A stretch of 20,840 nucleotides of DNA from an uncultured Acetatifactor sp. (GTDB lineage: Bacteria > Bacillota > Clostridia > Lachnospirales > Lachnospiraceae). The stretch spans positions 1 to 20,840 of the forward strand of contig CAJUJN010000074.1 of NCBI GenBank assembly GCA_910586775.1. The letters are read 5' to 3'. The notes beneath the pieces are model-generated. The model did no database searches. It was not told the DNA's origin and saw nothing but the letters and a program-made list of their open reading frames with translations. This document shows positions 1-8,515 of this stretch, piece by piece; position 1 is the first letter of the stretch, and each line of letters starts with the position of its first letter. A program made the translations under genes and the position numbers.

Positions 1-12
1 AGCAATTGATTT

Positions 13-819
13 TTATAATTCTTTAGCATATATCAGTATGCGAAGTATGAGTAAATGATTATTCAGGTCATGGTACAGCCTTGCGTTGCTCTCATATAAA
101 TGACTTACAGCCTGATAGTTTTCCTGCAATAATTCGTTCTGTATCTTCGCTATCCTGCTCTGCATTTTCTCGTTCTGGCTTTCCAGATATTTGTAACCCA
201 CATATATTCCCAGACTGCAGAGGAGCACCAACAGCCCGAATATAATGGATATCTCCACAGAAAAACTGCTCTGCGCCGGTTTCCTGTAATATAAAAAGAG
301 CAGAAACGCAATCAGGGATATCAGCAATACCCTCTTTTCATGCTCACTCCGGATAAGCGGGATAATCAGTTTTCTCAAAGAGACCACAAAAACAATCATT
401 ACGGACTTTGCCCAAACCACCAGTCCTATTCTCTGTAAGGAGAATGTCATGATCGTATCGCCGTTTATATTGAAGTGGTTTTCGATAGACAAATACAGAT
501 TCGATGCCAGCATATCTGTGGAGCAGAAACACAATGTATAAAGCACTGTAAGTGACAAAAGCTTTATGTAGCTGACGCGATAAAGCGCCATTGCTGACAC
601 ACTGCCAAAAAGCATCCAGAAAAAGAGCGTGAATGAGGAATAAAGGACGATATTGTTTAGTCCCAATATCACAACAGCCAGGATGACGGTTAAGATGTAG
701 TCCCAGTATATCCTTACGTTTTTCCGCTCCTTCCTGAAAGTATTGCCTGCCAGCCAGTAAAAAAGCCCGACTTCTGTCAGACAGGCAATCCATTCAATGA
801 ACTCAGATAAGAATATCAT
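13..819 (-). CDS. AgrC/GHKL-type sensor histidine kinase, truncated after the H-box
   Basis: This is a membrane sensor kinase of the kind that pairs with LytTR regulators in peptide or envelope signalling. About six hydrophobic segments fill residues 5 to 215, followed by a short coiled coil (LESQNEKMQSRIAKIQNELL) and the phospho-acceptor motif LYHDLNNHLLIL. The protein then stops within about 15 residues, whereas GHKL kinases normally continue for some 150 to 200 residues with N, G1 and G2 ATP-binding boxes. The start is set at the ATG at 819, which overlaps the TGA of the upstream regulator as ATGA and has GGAG 9 bases before it. A longer frame from a TTG at 834 uses bases of that ribosome binding site. 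The in-frame codons after the TAA (K-S-I-A) would be compatible with a nonsense change. It could be a pseudogene; the window edge prevents a decision. Confidence 0.72.
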   Translation of the reverse strand: MIFLSEFIEWIACLTEVGLFYWLAGNTFRKERKNVRIYWDYILTVILAVVILGLNNIVLYSSFTLFFWMLFGSVSAMALYRVSYIKLLSLTVLYTLCFCSTDMLASNLYLSIENHFNINGDTIMTFSLQRIGLVVWAKSVMIVFVVSLRKLIIPLIRSEHEKRVLLISLIAFLLFLYYRKPAQSSFSVEISIIFGLLVLLCSLGIYVGYKYLESQNEKMQSRIAKIQNELLQENYQAVSHLYESNARLYHDLNNHLLILRILIYAKEL

Positions 820-1535
820 ATGTGCTCGCTCCAATATATTGCCATCCGTTCTTTTATTTCTTCCAGCCTGGGGCGGCTGGCATGAATGCGCACCCCATTG
901 CTCAGCAAAACCTCTTCTTTCTGAATGCTTTTAATCTGAGCGATATTCACGATGCTGCCCCGTTCCACGAAAACGAAATCCTTTGAATTAAGTTCTTTAT
1001 GTACATCAGAAAGGCTCTTTCTCACGCTTTTCACACTGCTGTCCGTACAGATGATCATGGCGTTTTTGCCGTCTTTCTGGATATACACAATCTGCTTCAG
1101 CAGAATCTTCTCGATCCTTGCCGCAGTCTGTATCAGATAACTCTTATCCGACTGGGACTGTACCCTTTTTATAGCGATCTCCAAAGCGCCCGGCAGCTTT
1201 TCGTCCAGACAGCTTTTGGGAATGTACCTGAACACTTCCAGTTCATATGCATCGATTGCATATTTTAAGTAGGCGGTCACAAAAATCAGAATGGCATCCG
1301 GCAGACAGCCCCTTATTTCTTTCGCAAGTTTCATTCCGTCTGTATCGGGCATCTCAATATCGCTCAATATGATGTCAAAATACTTTCCCTCCTGAAGATC
1401 GTATTTTAACAAGTCGCTACGGCCATATGCTTCCAGCTCCGCTAAAATATTATTTTCTTTTAAGTATATCTGCACCTTATCCCTTATGACTGCAAGCTGA
1501 GAAGCTTCATCTTCGCATATCGCTATATAGAGCAT
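816..1535 (-). CDS. LytTR-family response regulator (AgrA/VirR type)
   Basis: This is a cytoplasmic two-component response regulator that should bind DNA as a phosphorylated dimer. The receiver domain covers about residues 1 to 120, with acidic residues E8/D9, phospho-acceptor D59 in ILSDIEMP, T87 in FVTAY and K107. The LytTR DNA-binding domain covers about 138 to 237 (LLKQIVYIQKDGKNAMI, DFVFVERGSIVNIAQIKSI). The length of 239 residues is normal for the family. The start ATG at 1535 has AGAGGTGG six bases upstream. It is first in a two-gene unit with the sensor kinase, overlapping by four bases, so the kinase is its expected partner. Since that kinase lacks an ATPase domain here, phosphorylation may come from elsewhere or the system may be dead. 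The target genes are not visible in the window. Confidence 0.93.
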   Translation of the reverse strand: MLYIAICEDEASQLAVIRDKVQIYLKENNILAELEAYGRSDLLKYDLQEGKYFDIILSDIEMPDTDGMKLAKEIRGCLPDAILIFVTAYLKYAIDAYELEVFRYIPKSCLDEKLPGALEIAIKRVQSQSDKSYLIQTAARIEKILLKQIVYIQKDGKNAMIICTDSSVKSVRKSLSDVHKELNSKDFVFVERGSIVNIAQIKSIQKEEVLLSNGVRIHASRPRLEEIKERMAIYWSEHI

Positions 1536-1890
1536 TTTTATCCACCTCTACCCAATTTCTTATCTATAATACACCATTCTGCAACTTTTATCTATAGGAA
1601 ACGTCGGGTTACTTGGAAATTTTAACTGTTAAGCAGTATACATCAAGAGGCATTAAGGCAGATACAATAAGCGGCGAGCGGAACATTTCCTCCTCAATTA
1701 ACCAAAGAAAATGAATCAACTCCCCATTTTAACTTGCAATTCCCCCTGCACCATGCTAATCTAAATGCGGCGGAAATATACCGGAAAGGATATCGGCAGA
1801 TTACAGGGGGCGGGTATTTCGGCTCTTCACCGGGGCGCCGAACACACATGATGGCAAAGAGATGAAAATAGAAGCAAGGAGGAAGCAGGA
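1536..1890. other. Divergent intergenic region, regulator and esterase
   Basis: 355 bases without a convincing gene. The left end holds the leader and promoter of the minus-strand LytTR gene; a TATTAT box lies at about 1568 to 1573 on the minus strand with no good -35. The middle is AT-rich without clear structure. The right third holds the promoter of the esterase gene. Short open frames here have no ribosome binding site and unusual composition, so I leave them out. Confidence 0.6.
1734..1762 (+). promoter_or_regulatory. Probable sigma-A promoter of the esterase gene
   Basis: TTGCAA at 1734-1739 and TAATCT at 1757-1762 are separated by 17 bases. It faces the esterase gene and would give a leader of about 120 bases. 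The -10 box is only a fair match. Confidence 0.5.
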
Positions 1891-2697
1891 ATGGCGTTAT
1901 TGCATGTAGACTTTTTTTCAACCGTATTGGGGATGAGCATGAACATGGATGTGATACTGCCCCAGCAGACCTGGGGGCAAATCGGTATGGAGGGGAAAGG
2001 CGCGGAGGGAAAGGTGAAGACCATGTACCTGCTCCACGGCATGAGCGACGACCATACAATCTGGCAGAGAAGGACGTCCATCGAGCGCTATGCCAGCAAG
2101 CTGGGAATCGCCGTGGTGATGCCGACTACACATCTGGCATTTTACACAGACACCTCTTACGGGATGAAATACTGGACTTTCATTTCCCGGGAACTGCCCG
2201 AAATCTGCCGGGAATTCTTTCCGCAGATGTCGGCAGAGCGGGAGGATACTCTGGCTGCGGGATTGTCCATGGGCGGTTACGGGGCGTGGAAGCTGGGGCT
2301 GGGCGCCGGCGGCACTTTCGGCGCGGCTGCTTCTCTGTCCGGCGCGCTGGACATTCTGGAGGATTATTGCAGAAATAAAATGCAGAATTCCGAGCGCCTC
2401 GCGCTTTTCAACGGTATTTTTACTTCCGAGGAAGCGCTTGCAGGTTCGGATAATGATCTGATGGCCCTGGCGGAGAGGCTTGCGGCGAGAGATAAAGATT
2501 TGCCCAGGCTGTATGCGTGGTGCGGCACGGAAGATTTCCTGTATCAGGGGAACCTGAAGGCATGGGAGCATGTGAAGAAGCTGGGATATGACCTGACCTG
2601 CGAGGCGTCTGCAGGGGACCATCAGTGGAAGTACTGGGATGCGAAAATCCAGGATGTGCTCCGCTGGTGGCTGAGGACGGATATGGATCTGCAGTAG
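1891..2697 (+). CDS. Alpha/beta-hydrolase, esterase D / tributyrin-esterase type
   Basis: This is a cytoplasmic serine esterase acting on short-chain acyl or acetyl esters, possibly acetylated plant-polysaccharide fragments. The substrate is inferred. The oxyanion-side motif YLLHGMSDD is at about 46-54. The nucleophile elbow GLSMGGYGAW puts the catalytic serine at 126. An acid is likely at D215 (CGTEDFLY) and the catalytic histidine at H244 (AGDHQWKYW). The length of 268 residues fits the family. There is no signal peptide. The start ATG is preceded by AAGGAGGA at good spacing. It is monocistronic: its own promoter lies upstream, and the next gene has a separate promoter 90 bases after the stop. 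Feruloyl esterases and S-formylglutathione hydrolases share this fold, so the exact substrate is open. Confidence 0.88.
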   Translation: MALLHVDFFSTVLGMSMNMDVILPQQTWGQIGMEGKGAEGKVKTMYLLHGMSDDHTIWQRRTSIERYASKLGIAVVMPTTHLAFYTDTSYGMKYWTFISRELPEICREFFPQMSAEREDTLAAGLSMGGYGAWKLGLGAGGTFGAAASLSGALDILEDYCRNKMQNSERLALFNGIFTSEEALAGSDNDLMALAERLAARDKDLPRLYAWCGTEDFLYQGNLKAWEHVKKLGYDLTCEASAGDHQWKYWDAKIQDVLRWWLRTDMDLQ

Positions 2698-2785
2698 GAG
2701 GTGATATGGGCGGCTGCGGCGGTATCCGCCAGACTGCCTTCTTTTATGCAGGAGAAGGTAAAGCAAAATTCCCGCGCCCCTTTTA

Positions 2786-2814
2786 TTGAAAATACAGGAA
2801 GTGTATGCTAGAAT
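2786..2814 (+). promoter_or_regulatory. Sigma-A promoter of the signalling cluster
   Basis: TTGAAA at 2786-2791 and TAGAAT at 2809-2814 with a 17-base spacer, about 35 bases before the start of the binding-protein gene. It is the likely promoter for the binding protein and the hybrid kinase behind it. Confidence 0.72.
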
Positions 2815-2857
2815 GAGTAAGACGAAAAAAATGAACAAAGAGGGAAGTATATAGATA

Positions 2858-4312
2858 ATGAAAAAAAGAAAAAAGGGAATGAAACTTTTATGTCTGGCAT
2901 CAGCCATGGCTTTTGGCCTGACCGGCTGCGGAGACAAAAGCCCGTTGGACCCCGGAAACCCAGTGTCTCTGACCATATGGCATTATTATAACGGATCCCA
3001 GCAGGCGGCGTTTGACAGTCTGGTGGAGGAATTTAACGATACCGTGGGACGGGAAAAGGGAATCTATATCCAGAGTTACAGCCAGGGCTCGGTTTCCGAC
3101 CTGGAGGCGGCAGTCAGGGATTCCGTTGCCGGAAAGGTGGGAGCGGAGAAAATGCCGGATATCTTTTCTTCTTATGCGGATACCGCTTATGAGGTGGAGC
3201 AGGCCGGAGCCCTTGCCGACTTGTCGGATTATCTGGAACAGGAAGATCTGGAAAAATATGTGGATTCCTACATAGAAGAAGGGCGTATTGCTGCGGACGG
3301 TACGCTGCGTATCTTTCCCACGGCAAAGTCCACGGAAATCATGATGATAAACAAGACTGACTGGGAACCCTTTGCGGAAGCAACCGGCGTCTCTCTGGAG
3401 GATTTGGAGACCATAGAAGGAGTTGCGGCGACGGCGCAGATATACTACGAATGGACGGACGGCATGACACCTGACGTACCGGGGGACGGCAGGGCATTTT
3501 ACGGCAGGGATGCGGTGGCAAATTATTTTATCATCGGACTGCAGCAGCTGGGAGTGGAGATTTTTCATGTGGAGAACGGAGAGGCAGAGCTGAACATGCC
3601 CAAAGAAGAACTTCACCGGCTCTGGGAGAATTACTACATTCCGATGGTAAAGGGATATTTTGCGGCATATGGCTCCTTCCGTTCCGACGATGTGAAGACG
3701 GGAGATCTGCTGGCTTATACAGGCTCCACGGCTTCTGCCATGTATTTTCCGAATCAGGTGGAACAGGAGGATTCCAGCTATGCCATTGACTATATCGTGA
3801 TGCCTGCTCCGGTGCTCCGGGGCGGGGAAAATTATGCGGTACAGCAGGGAGCCGGCATGGTGGTGAGCAGGTCGGATGAAAAACATGAGTATGCTTCGGT
3901 GGAATTTCTCAAATGGTTCACGGAAGCGGAAAACAATCTGCAGTTTGGCTGCGTGGCGGGATATCTGCCGGTGCAGAAGGATGCAAACAGTGTGGAAAAA
4001 CTGGATCAGATTATTGCGGAGCAGCAGCTGGAGGTGGCACCGAAGACTTACGACTGTCTGACTACTATTTTCCGGGAAATGGATAACACAACGCTTTATA
4101 CCAACAAAAGTTTTAAAAACGGTTCCGCGGCGAGAAAAGTGTTGGAATACAATCTGGCAGACAGGGCGGCAGAAGACCGGGCAAGCGTGGCGGCTGCGCT
4201 GAAAGAGGGTAAAAGCCTGGAAGAAGCATCGGCGCCCTATGTGACAGAGGAAGCTTTTGAGGAATGGTACAATTCTTTTTGTGACGCGCTGAAATCTGCG
4301 GTAAGCGAGTAG
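2858..4312 (+). CDS. Lipoprotein extracellular solute-binding protein (family 1, sugar type)
   Basis: This is an extracytoplasmic binding protein anchored to the membrane by a lipidated cysteine. The signal peptide has a basic start (MKKRKKG), a hydrophobic core and the lipobox GLTGC, with C24 as the lipid site. The mature part begins like sugar-type binding proteins (VSLTIWHYYNGSQQ) and contains the typical late motif EFLKWFTEAENNLQF. The length of 484 residues is at the upper end of the family. No ABC permease or ATPase gene is near. Instead the stop is followed after 12 bases by a membrane hybrid kinase, so I infer a ligand-presenting role for the kinase rather than, or besides, transport. 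The start codon is the first ATG, with a loosely spaced GAGGGAAG upstream. The ligand cannot be told from the sequence. Confidence 0.9.
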   Translation: MKKRKKGMKLLCLASAMAFGLTGCGDKSPLDPGNPVSLTIWHYYNGSQQAAFDSLVEEFNDTVGREKGIYIQSYSQGSVSDLEAAVRDSVAGKVGAEKMPDIFSSYADTAYEVEQAGALADLSDYLEQEDLEKYVDSYIEEGRIAADGTLRIFPTAKSTEIMMINKTDWEPFAEATGVSLEDLETIEGVAATAQIYYEWTDGMTPDVPGDGRAFYGRDAVANYFIIGLQQLGVEIFHVENGEAELNMPKEELHRLWENYYIPMVKGYFAAYGSFRSDDVKTGDLLAYTGSTASAMYFPNQVEQEDSSYAIDYIVMPAPVLRGGENYAVQQGAGMVVSRSDEKHEYASVEFLKWFTEAENNLQFGCVAGYLPVQKDANSVEKLDQIIAEQQLEVAPKTYDCLTTIFREMDNTTLYTNKSFKNGSAARKVLEYNLADRAAEDRASVAAALKEGKSLEEASAPYVTEEAFEEWYNSFCDALKSAVSE

Positions 4313-4324
4313 GGAAGTGTATGG

Positions 4325-7300
4325 ATGAGATGGAAGAAGAGGCCGAATAAGAAAAAATCAACCATATTTAAGATATTTCTGATCCCGCTGCTCGTGATCA
4401 TGCTGATCCAGAGTGTCATCACTATCGGTACACTGGTGGTAAGGCGGACAGCCGGGATGCTGGAGGCATATTCCAGCGGGATGATGAGCCGGCTGGTGGA
4501 AAACCGGGCGGTAATCCTGCAGAATGAAATGAATCAGCGGTGGGTATCCGTTCGGGAAGATGAGGAAATCCTGGGCGGGATTCTGGCGGAAATCCTGGAA
4601 GAGGAAGAGATACCCCTGAGAACCTTCATGGAGTCGGATGAAATGAGCGGAAGGTTTCTGGAGGCGGCTTTTCCGGAATGTCTCAGCCGGCTGCAGAATA
4701 ATTCCACCACGGGTATATTTCTGATCCTGACAGGGACGGATATGCAGAATGAAGCGGATTTCAACGGATTTTTCATCAGGGATTCCGACCCTTACACCAA
4801 CCCTGTGAATTACAGGGATTTATTGCTGGAACGGGGGAGCAAGGACCTGTCCAGAGAATGGAATATTCCGCTGGACACCGCATGGACTACCCGATTCCAC
4901 ATGGAGGGGCAGGGGCGGAATCCCGCGGAGCATTATTTTTATGAGCCATGGAGAGCCGGGGTGCAGTGCGGGGATGCGGATACGGTTGACCTGGGCTACT
5001 GGTCTTTGCCTTTTTTTCTGGAGACGGAAGGTGCCGATTCCTATGAGATGATTACTTACTCCATTCCGCTCCGGTATGAAGGAGAGGTGTACGGTGTGCT
5101 GGGAGCGGAGGTTTCCAGCCGGCAACTGTACGATTATTTTCCGGTGGAGGAACTGAACAATTCCAAGCAGTCAGGGTATATGCTGGCAGTCAGACAGGAG
5201 GACGGCAGTTATGTATCTCTGACAGGCAAGGGGCTTCTGTACAGTCTGGTGAGTTCCGTAAAGAAGCCGATTTTCCTGAAAAGTACGGCGTATGAAGAGC
5301 TTCTGCGGGTGCAGGATATCCGGTTGGAGTATCAGGATATCTACGCTGTGGTCTGTCCGCTGAAGCTGTACAGCAATAATGTGCCCTATAAAAATACGGA
5401 ATGGGTGCTTCTGGGACTGGATACGGAGGAGGATTTGTTCGGGATCAGCCGCCGGCTTTATATCTGGATGGTGGCTGCTGTCCTGGCGGGGCTGATTTTC
5501 GGGGTATTCGGCATTTCGCTCATGGTGAAGCACCTTACCAGGCCGGTGAAGCGCCTGATGCAGTGTATCAGCGGCGGCAGGACGGGGCTTGCGGAATTTA
5601 AGCCCTCCAATATTCTGGAGGTGGATGCCCTGTATGAGGTGGTGAAGGCTCTGACAGACAGCCAGATGGAAGCGGAAAATATTCTGCTGGAGGAGAAGGA
5701 GCGGTACAGGGTTGCCCTGGAGTCATCCAAAGATGTATTCTTTTCCTATGACCTGGAAACGCATGTTCTGGATATCGTAAATAATAAGTCGGAAAACGGG
5801 AAGTGGGAATGCCGTAATTTCGAGAGTGGCTTTATTGATCCCAGGTATATCTATGAGCCGGACAGGGATAAGGTCGTGGAGGCGCTGAGCAGCAGGGCGG
5901 ATAAGCTGTCGGTGGAGTTTCGGATGAAATGGCCGGAGGATGCCGAGTTTGTGTGGGTGCTGCTCTCCGGCAATACGGTGTATGATATCGATGGCAGGCG
6001 GCGGAAGCTGGTGGGAAGCATCCGGGTTATTCAGGAGCAGAAAGAGAAAGAGGCAGAGCAGCTTCGGAAAAATACCACGGACGGCGTCACGGGCCTCTAC
6101 ATATTCGACGAGGGAATGAGGCAGCTGGAGGAGCGCTGGAAGAGCATGGTTCAATCGGCCGGCGATGCCGTAGATTCGGAGGGCAGCGGGGCAGAGGCTT
6201 CCGGAGCCGGCAGTGTGAAGGAGGCCGGCAGCTGTACCGGGGTGATGGCGAATCTGTTTCTGAACCGGCTGAAAGAGAGTAATGAGAAAAACGGTATAGT
6301 GTTCGGCGATATGATTCTGGAGGAAATCGGGTGCCTGATTCGCGGCAGCTGCCAGGAACTCAGGGAGCGGCGAAATGTACAGCCTGTGGCTTTCCGGCTG
6401 GATGGGGACGATTTTATCCTGTGGCTGGAAAAACTGTCCAGGGAAGAGGCGACAGAATTCATAGAAAATCTGTTGGAGAAAATTGCGGCGGGCTTTGACA
6501 GGGAGCTGTTCACCGTGGAGGTGCAGGCGGGACTGGTCTGCGGGAGGAAAGAAACGGGTGCCGGTAAGCTGATCTGTATGGCCAGGCTGGCACGCAGCTT
6601 TGTGAATCCCGGTATGACGAAGGCATATGTCTTCTACCAGGATATTCCCGGCATAAAGGAGAAAGCGCTTCCCCCTTTACAGGGACGCGAGATCATCAGC
6701 ATCGACTACGGAGAAAATGTCGCTCTGGTTTCCATAGCGCTGAACCTGTTTGGCAAGGGGGCCGATTTTTCGGCGCAGATGGTGCTGATGACCCGTAAAA
6801 TCGGCAGGTTTTATGAGGCCGGCGATGTGCTGGTCACTGTGCTCAGGGGGGATTTCAATTCCAATTATCTGGAATATCAGTGGCATCGGAACGGAGAAGC
6901 TATCGGGGAGTGTGTCAGGAAGTACAGAGAGGAAGAACGGGAAGAGTTTTTCTGCTGGCTGGGACAGGATGAGGTGAAGTATGTTTCGCCTCAGGACAGC
7001 GGGCGGAAGGTGATACAGTGCTTTCTGAGTCTGGCACCGGGGCAGCAGGGTATCATGCTGCCCATGTACGACAACGGAAGTTATATGGGAAATATCTGCA
7101 TTCTCGGCGTTGCGCCGCAGCTTCTGGAAAATCAGGAAGCTTATCATGATCTGGCGGAGCTTGGACAGGTGATACAGGCGCAGCTGAATCAGGTGCAGCA
7201 TGATATTGCCAGCAAGGCCAAGTCGGAGTTTCTGTCCCGTATGAGCCATGAAATCCGTACTCCCATGAACGGTATCATCGGTATGACGGCTATTGCGCTG

Positions 7301-8383
7301 CAGCAGGGCCAGAGCCAGGAAAGGATTCTGGACTGCCTGCAGAAAATACAGTCTTCTTCCGATTACCTGTTGGGACTGATCAATGATATTCTGGATATGT
7401 CCAAGATAGAGAGCGGCAAGATGAAACTGGAGCCGGTTTCTTTCAATATATATGAGATGCTGGATACCATAAAGGAACTGGTTACCACTCAGGCAGCGGC
7501 TAAGGAAATAGATTTTGTGCAGGATATGCAGCTGTCGCACAGCACTTTCCTGGCCGATAAGATGCGCATCAGCCAGGTGCTGATCAATCTGTTGGGTAAT
7601 GCAGTGAAGTTTACCCCGGAAAAGGGGCGGATTATTCTGGAGGTGAAGGAAGAAAGCCCGGCGGAGGAAAGCGCGCCGACGGACGCAGCGGAGACAGTGA
7701 CAGTGTTATTTGCGGTACATGACAGCGGAATCGGCATAGCAAAAGAGGATCAGGACAGGGTATTCCGTTCCTTCGAACAGGCCGCCGACAGGAATCCTTC
7801 CAGGCAGCAGGGAACAGGCCTGGGGCTGTCTATCAGCAGCCGCCTGGTTCAGATGATGGGCAGCAATATCCGTCTGGAGAGCGAGCCGGGGAAGGGAAGT
7901 ACTTTTTATTTCAGGATTCCGCTGCAGCTGGGAGAGGATATGGAAGAGGAAGTGCGGGAGGAAGAAGTTTTCTTTGACGGATATCGTATCCTGGTGGTGG
8001 AGGATAATGAGATTAATGCCGAAATCGCACAATGTCTTCTGGAGGAGCGTAATTTCACGGTGGACTGTGTCCATGACGGCACACAGGCTGTAGAGCGCAT
8101 CCGTACTACGGAGCCTGGTACCTATGATGTGATATTGATGGATATTCTGATGCCCGTGATGGACGGACTGGAGGCAACCCGCAGGATTCGGAGCATGGAG
8201 CGGGAGGACTGCCATACCATACCCATTGTGGCCATGTCTGCCAATGCCTTTGACGATGATCTGAAGAAATCTGTGGAATGCGGTATGAACGGGCATCTGT
8301 CCAAGCCTGTGGAGGTAGATAAGCTGTACCGGACACTGGATAAGGTAATTCGCGGCGGGGCGGAAGGATTTTACCATATCTGA
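4325..8383 (+). CDS. Membrane hybrid sensor kinase with PAS, degenerate GGDEF, GAF, HisKA, HATPase and receiver domains
   Basis: A 1352-residue sensor. The first transmembrane helix is at about 14-37, an extracellular sensing domain (Cache-like, inferred) at about 38-377, the second helix at about 378-401 and HAMP at about 402-450. A PAS-like domain spans 461-575. A GGDEF-type fold spans about 592-770, with DGVTGLYIFDEGM at its start but D693-GDDF in place of GGDEF, so a catalytically altered cyclase domain is likely. A GAF-like domain spans about 785-950. HisKA carries H975 in RMSHEIRTPMNG. HATPase has NLLGNAVKFTP, DSGIGIA and GTGLGLS. The C-terminal receiver has phospho-acceptor D1273 (VILMDILMPVMDG). 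It is co-operonic with the binding protein, whose ligand state it may read. No HPt protein or DNA-binding regulator is adjacent, so the phosphorelay outlet is unknown. Confidence 0.92.
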   Translation: MRWKKRPNKKKSTIFKIFLIPLLVIMLIQSVITIGTLVVRRTAGMLEAYSSGMMSRLVENRAVILQNEMNQRWVSVREDEEILGGILAEILEEEEIPLRTFMESDEMSGRFLEAAFPECLSRLQNNSTTGIFLILTGTDMQNEADFNGFFIRDSDPYTNPVNYRDLLLERGSKDLSREWNIPLDTAWTTRFHMEGQGRNPAEHYFYEPWRAGVQCGDADTVDLGYWSLPFFLETEGADSYEMITYSIPLRYEGEVYGVLGAEVSSRQLYDYFPVEELNNSKQSGYMLAVRQEDGSYVSLTGKGLLYSLVSSVKKPIFLKSTAYEELLRVQDIRLEYQDIYAVVCPLKLYSNNVPYKNTEWVLLGLDTEEDLFGISRRLYIWMVAAVLAGLIFGVFGISLMVKHLTRPVKRLMQCISGGRTGLAEFKPSNILEVDALYEVVKALTDSQMEAENILLEEKERYRVALESSKDVFFSYDLETHVLDIVNNKSENGKWECRNFESGFIDPRYIYEPDRDKVVEALSSRADKLSVEFRMKWPEDAEFVWVLLSGNTVYDIDGRRRKLVGSIRVIQEQKEKEAEQLRKNTTDGVTGLYIFDEGMRQLEERWKSMVQSAGDAVDSEGSGAEASGAGSVKEAGSCTGVMANLFLNRLKESNEKNGIVFGDMILEEIGCLIRGSCQELRERRNVQPVAFRLDGDDFILWLEKLSREEATEFIENLLEKIAAGFDRELFTVEVQAGLVCGRKETGAGKLICMARLARSFVNPGMTKAYVFYQDIPGIKEKALPPLQGREIISIDYGENVALVSIALNLFGKGADFSAQMVLMTRKIGRFYEAGDVLVTVLRGDFNSNYLEYQWHRNGEAIGECVRKYREEEREEFFCWLGQDEVKYVSPQDSGRKVIQCFLSLAPGQQGIMLPMYDNGSYMGNICILGVAPQLLENQEAYHDLAELGQVIQAQLNQVQHDIASKAKSEFLSRMSHEIRTPMNGIIGMTAIALQQGQSQERILDCLQKIQSSSDYLLGLINDILDMSKIESGKMKLEPVSFNIYEMLDTIKELVTTQAAAKEIDFVQDMQLSHSTFLADKMRISQVLINLLGNAVKFTPEKGRIILEVKEESPAEESAPTDAAETVTVLFAVHDSGIGIAKEDQDRVFRSFEQAADRNPSRQQGTGLGLSISSRLVQMMGSNIRLESEPGKGSTFYFRIPLQLGEDMEEEVREEEVFFDGYRILVVEDNEINAEIAQCLLEERNFTVDCVHDGTQAVERIRTTEPGTYDVILMDILMPVMDGLEATRRIRSMEREDCHTIPIVAMSANAFDDDLKKSVECGMNGHLSKPVEVDKLYRTLDKVIRGGAEGFYHI

Positions 8384-8515
8384 TCATGAATGCTTCAGCC
8401 TGTGCTTATACTTTTATTGCCGTACATTTCGGACAGTTGAAATAATGTTTGATGATAGTCCTGTGCTTTCCGGAGCCATGAAAAGCGGGCCTGCGGAAGG
8501 GCGGGTGGTTCTGAT

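Noticed and set aside
820..834. TTG start for the sensor kinase
   Set aside because: The TTG is part of the TTGGAG ribosome binding site of the ATG at 819.
1583..1626. LytTR-type binding repeats upstream of the regulator (three GTT-containing motifs)
   Set aside because: Spacings of 24 and 17 bases do not fit the roughly 21-base period and the motifs are poor.
2718..2730. GGCGG-TAT-CCGCC hairpin after the esterase as terminator
   Set aside because: Five pairs only and no T-tract directly behind it.
1918..2976. 352-codon minus-strand frame and other long antisense frames (2900-3886, 6677-7540, 9140-9922)
   Set aside because: They lie opposite genes with clear domains, have shadow-type composition (rich in H, R, P, S, Q), and lack ribosome binding sites.
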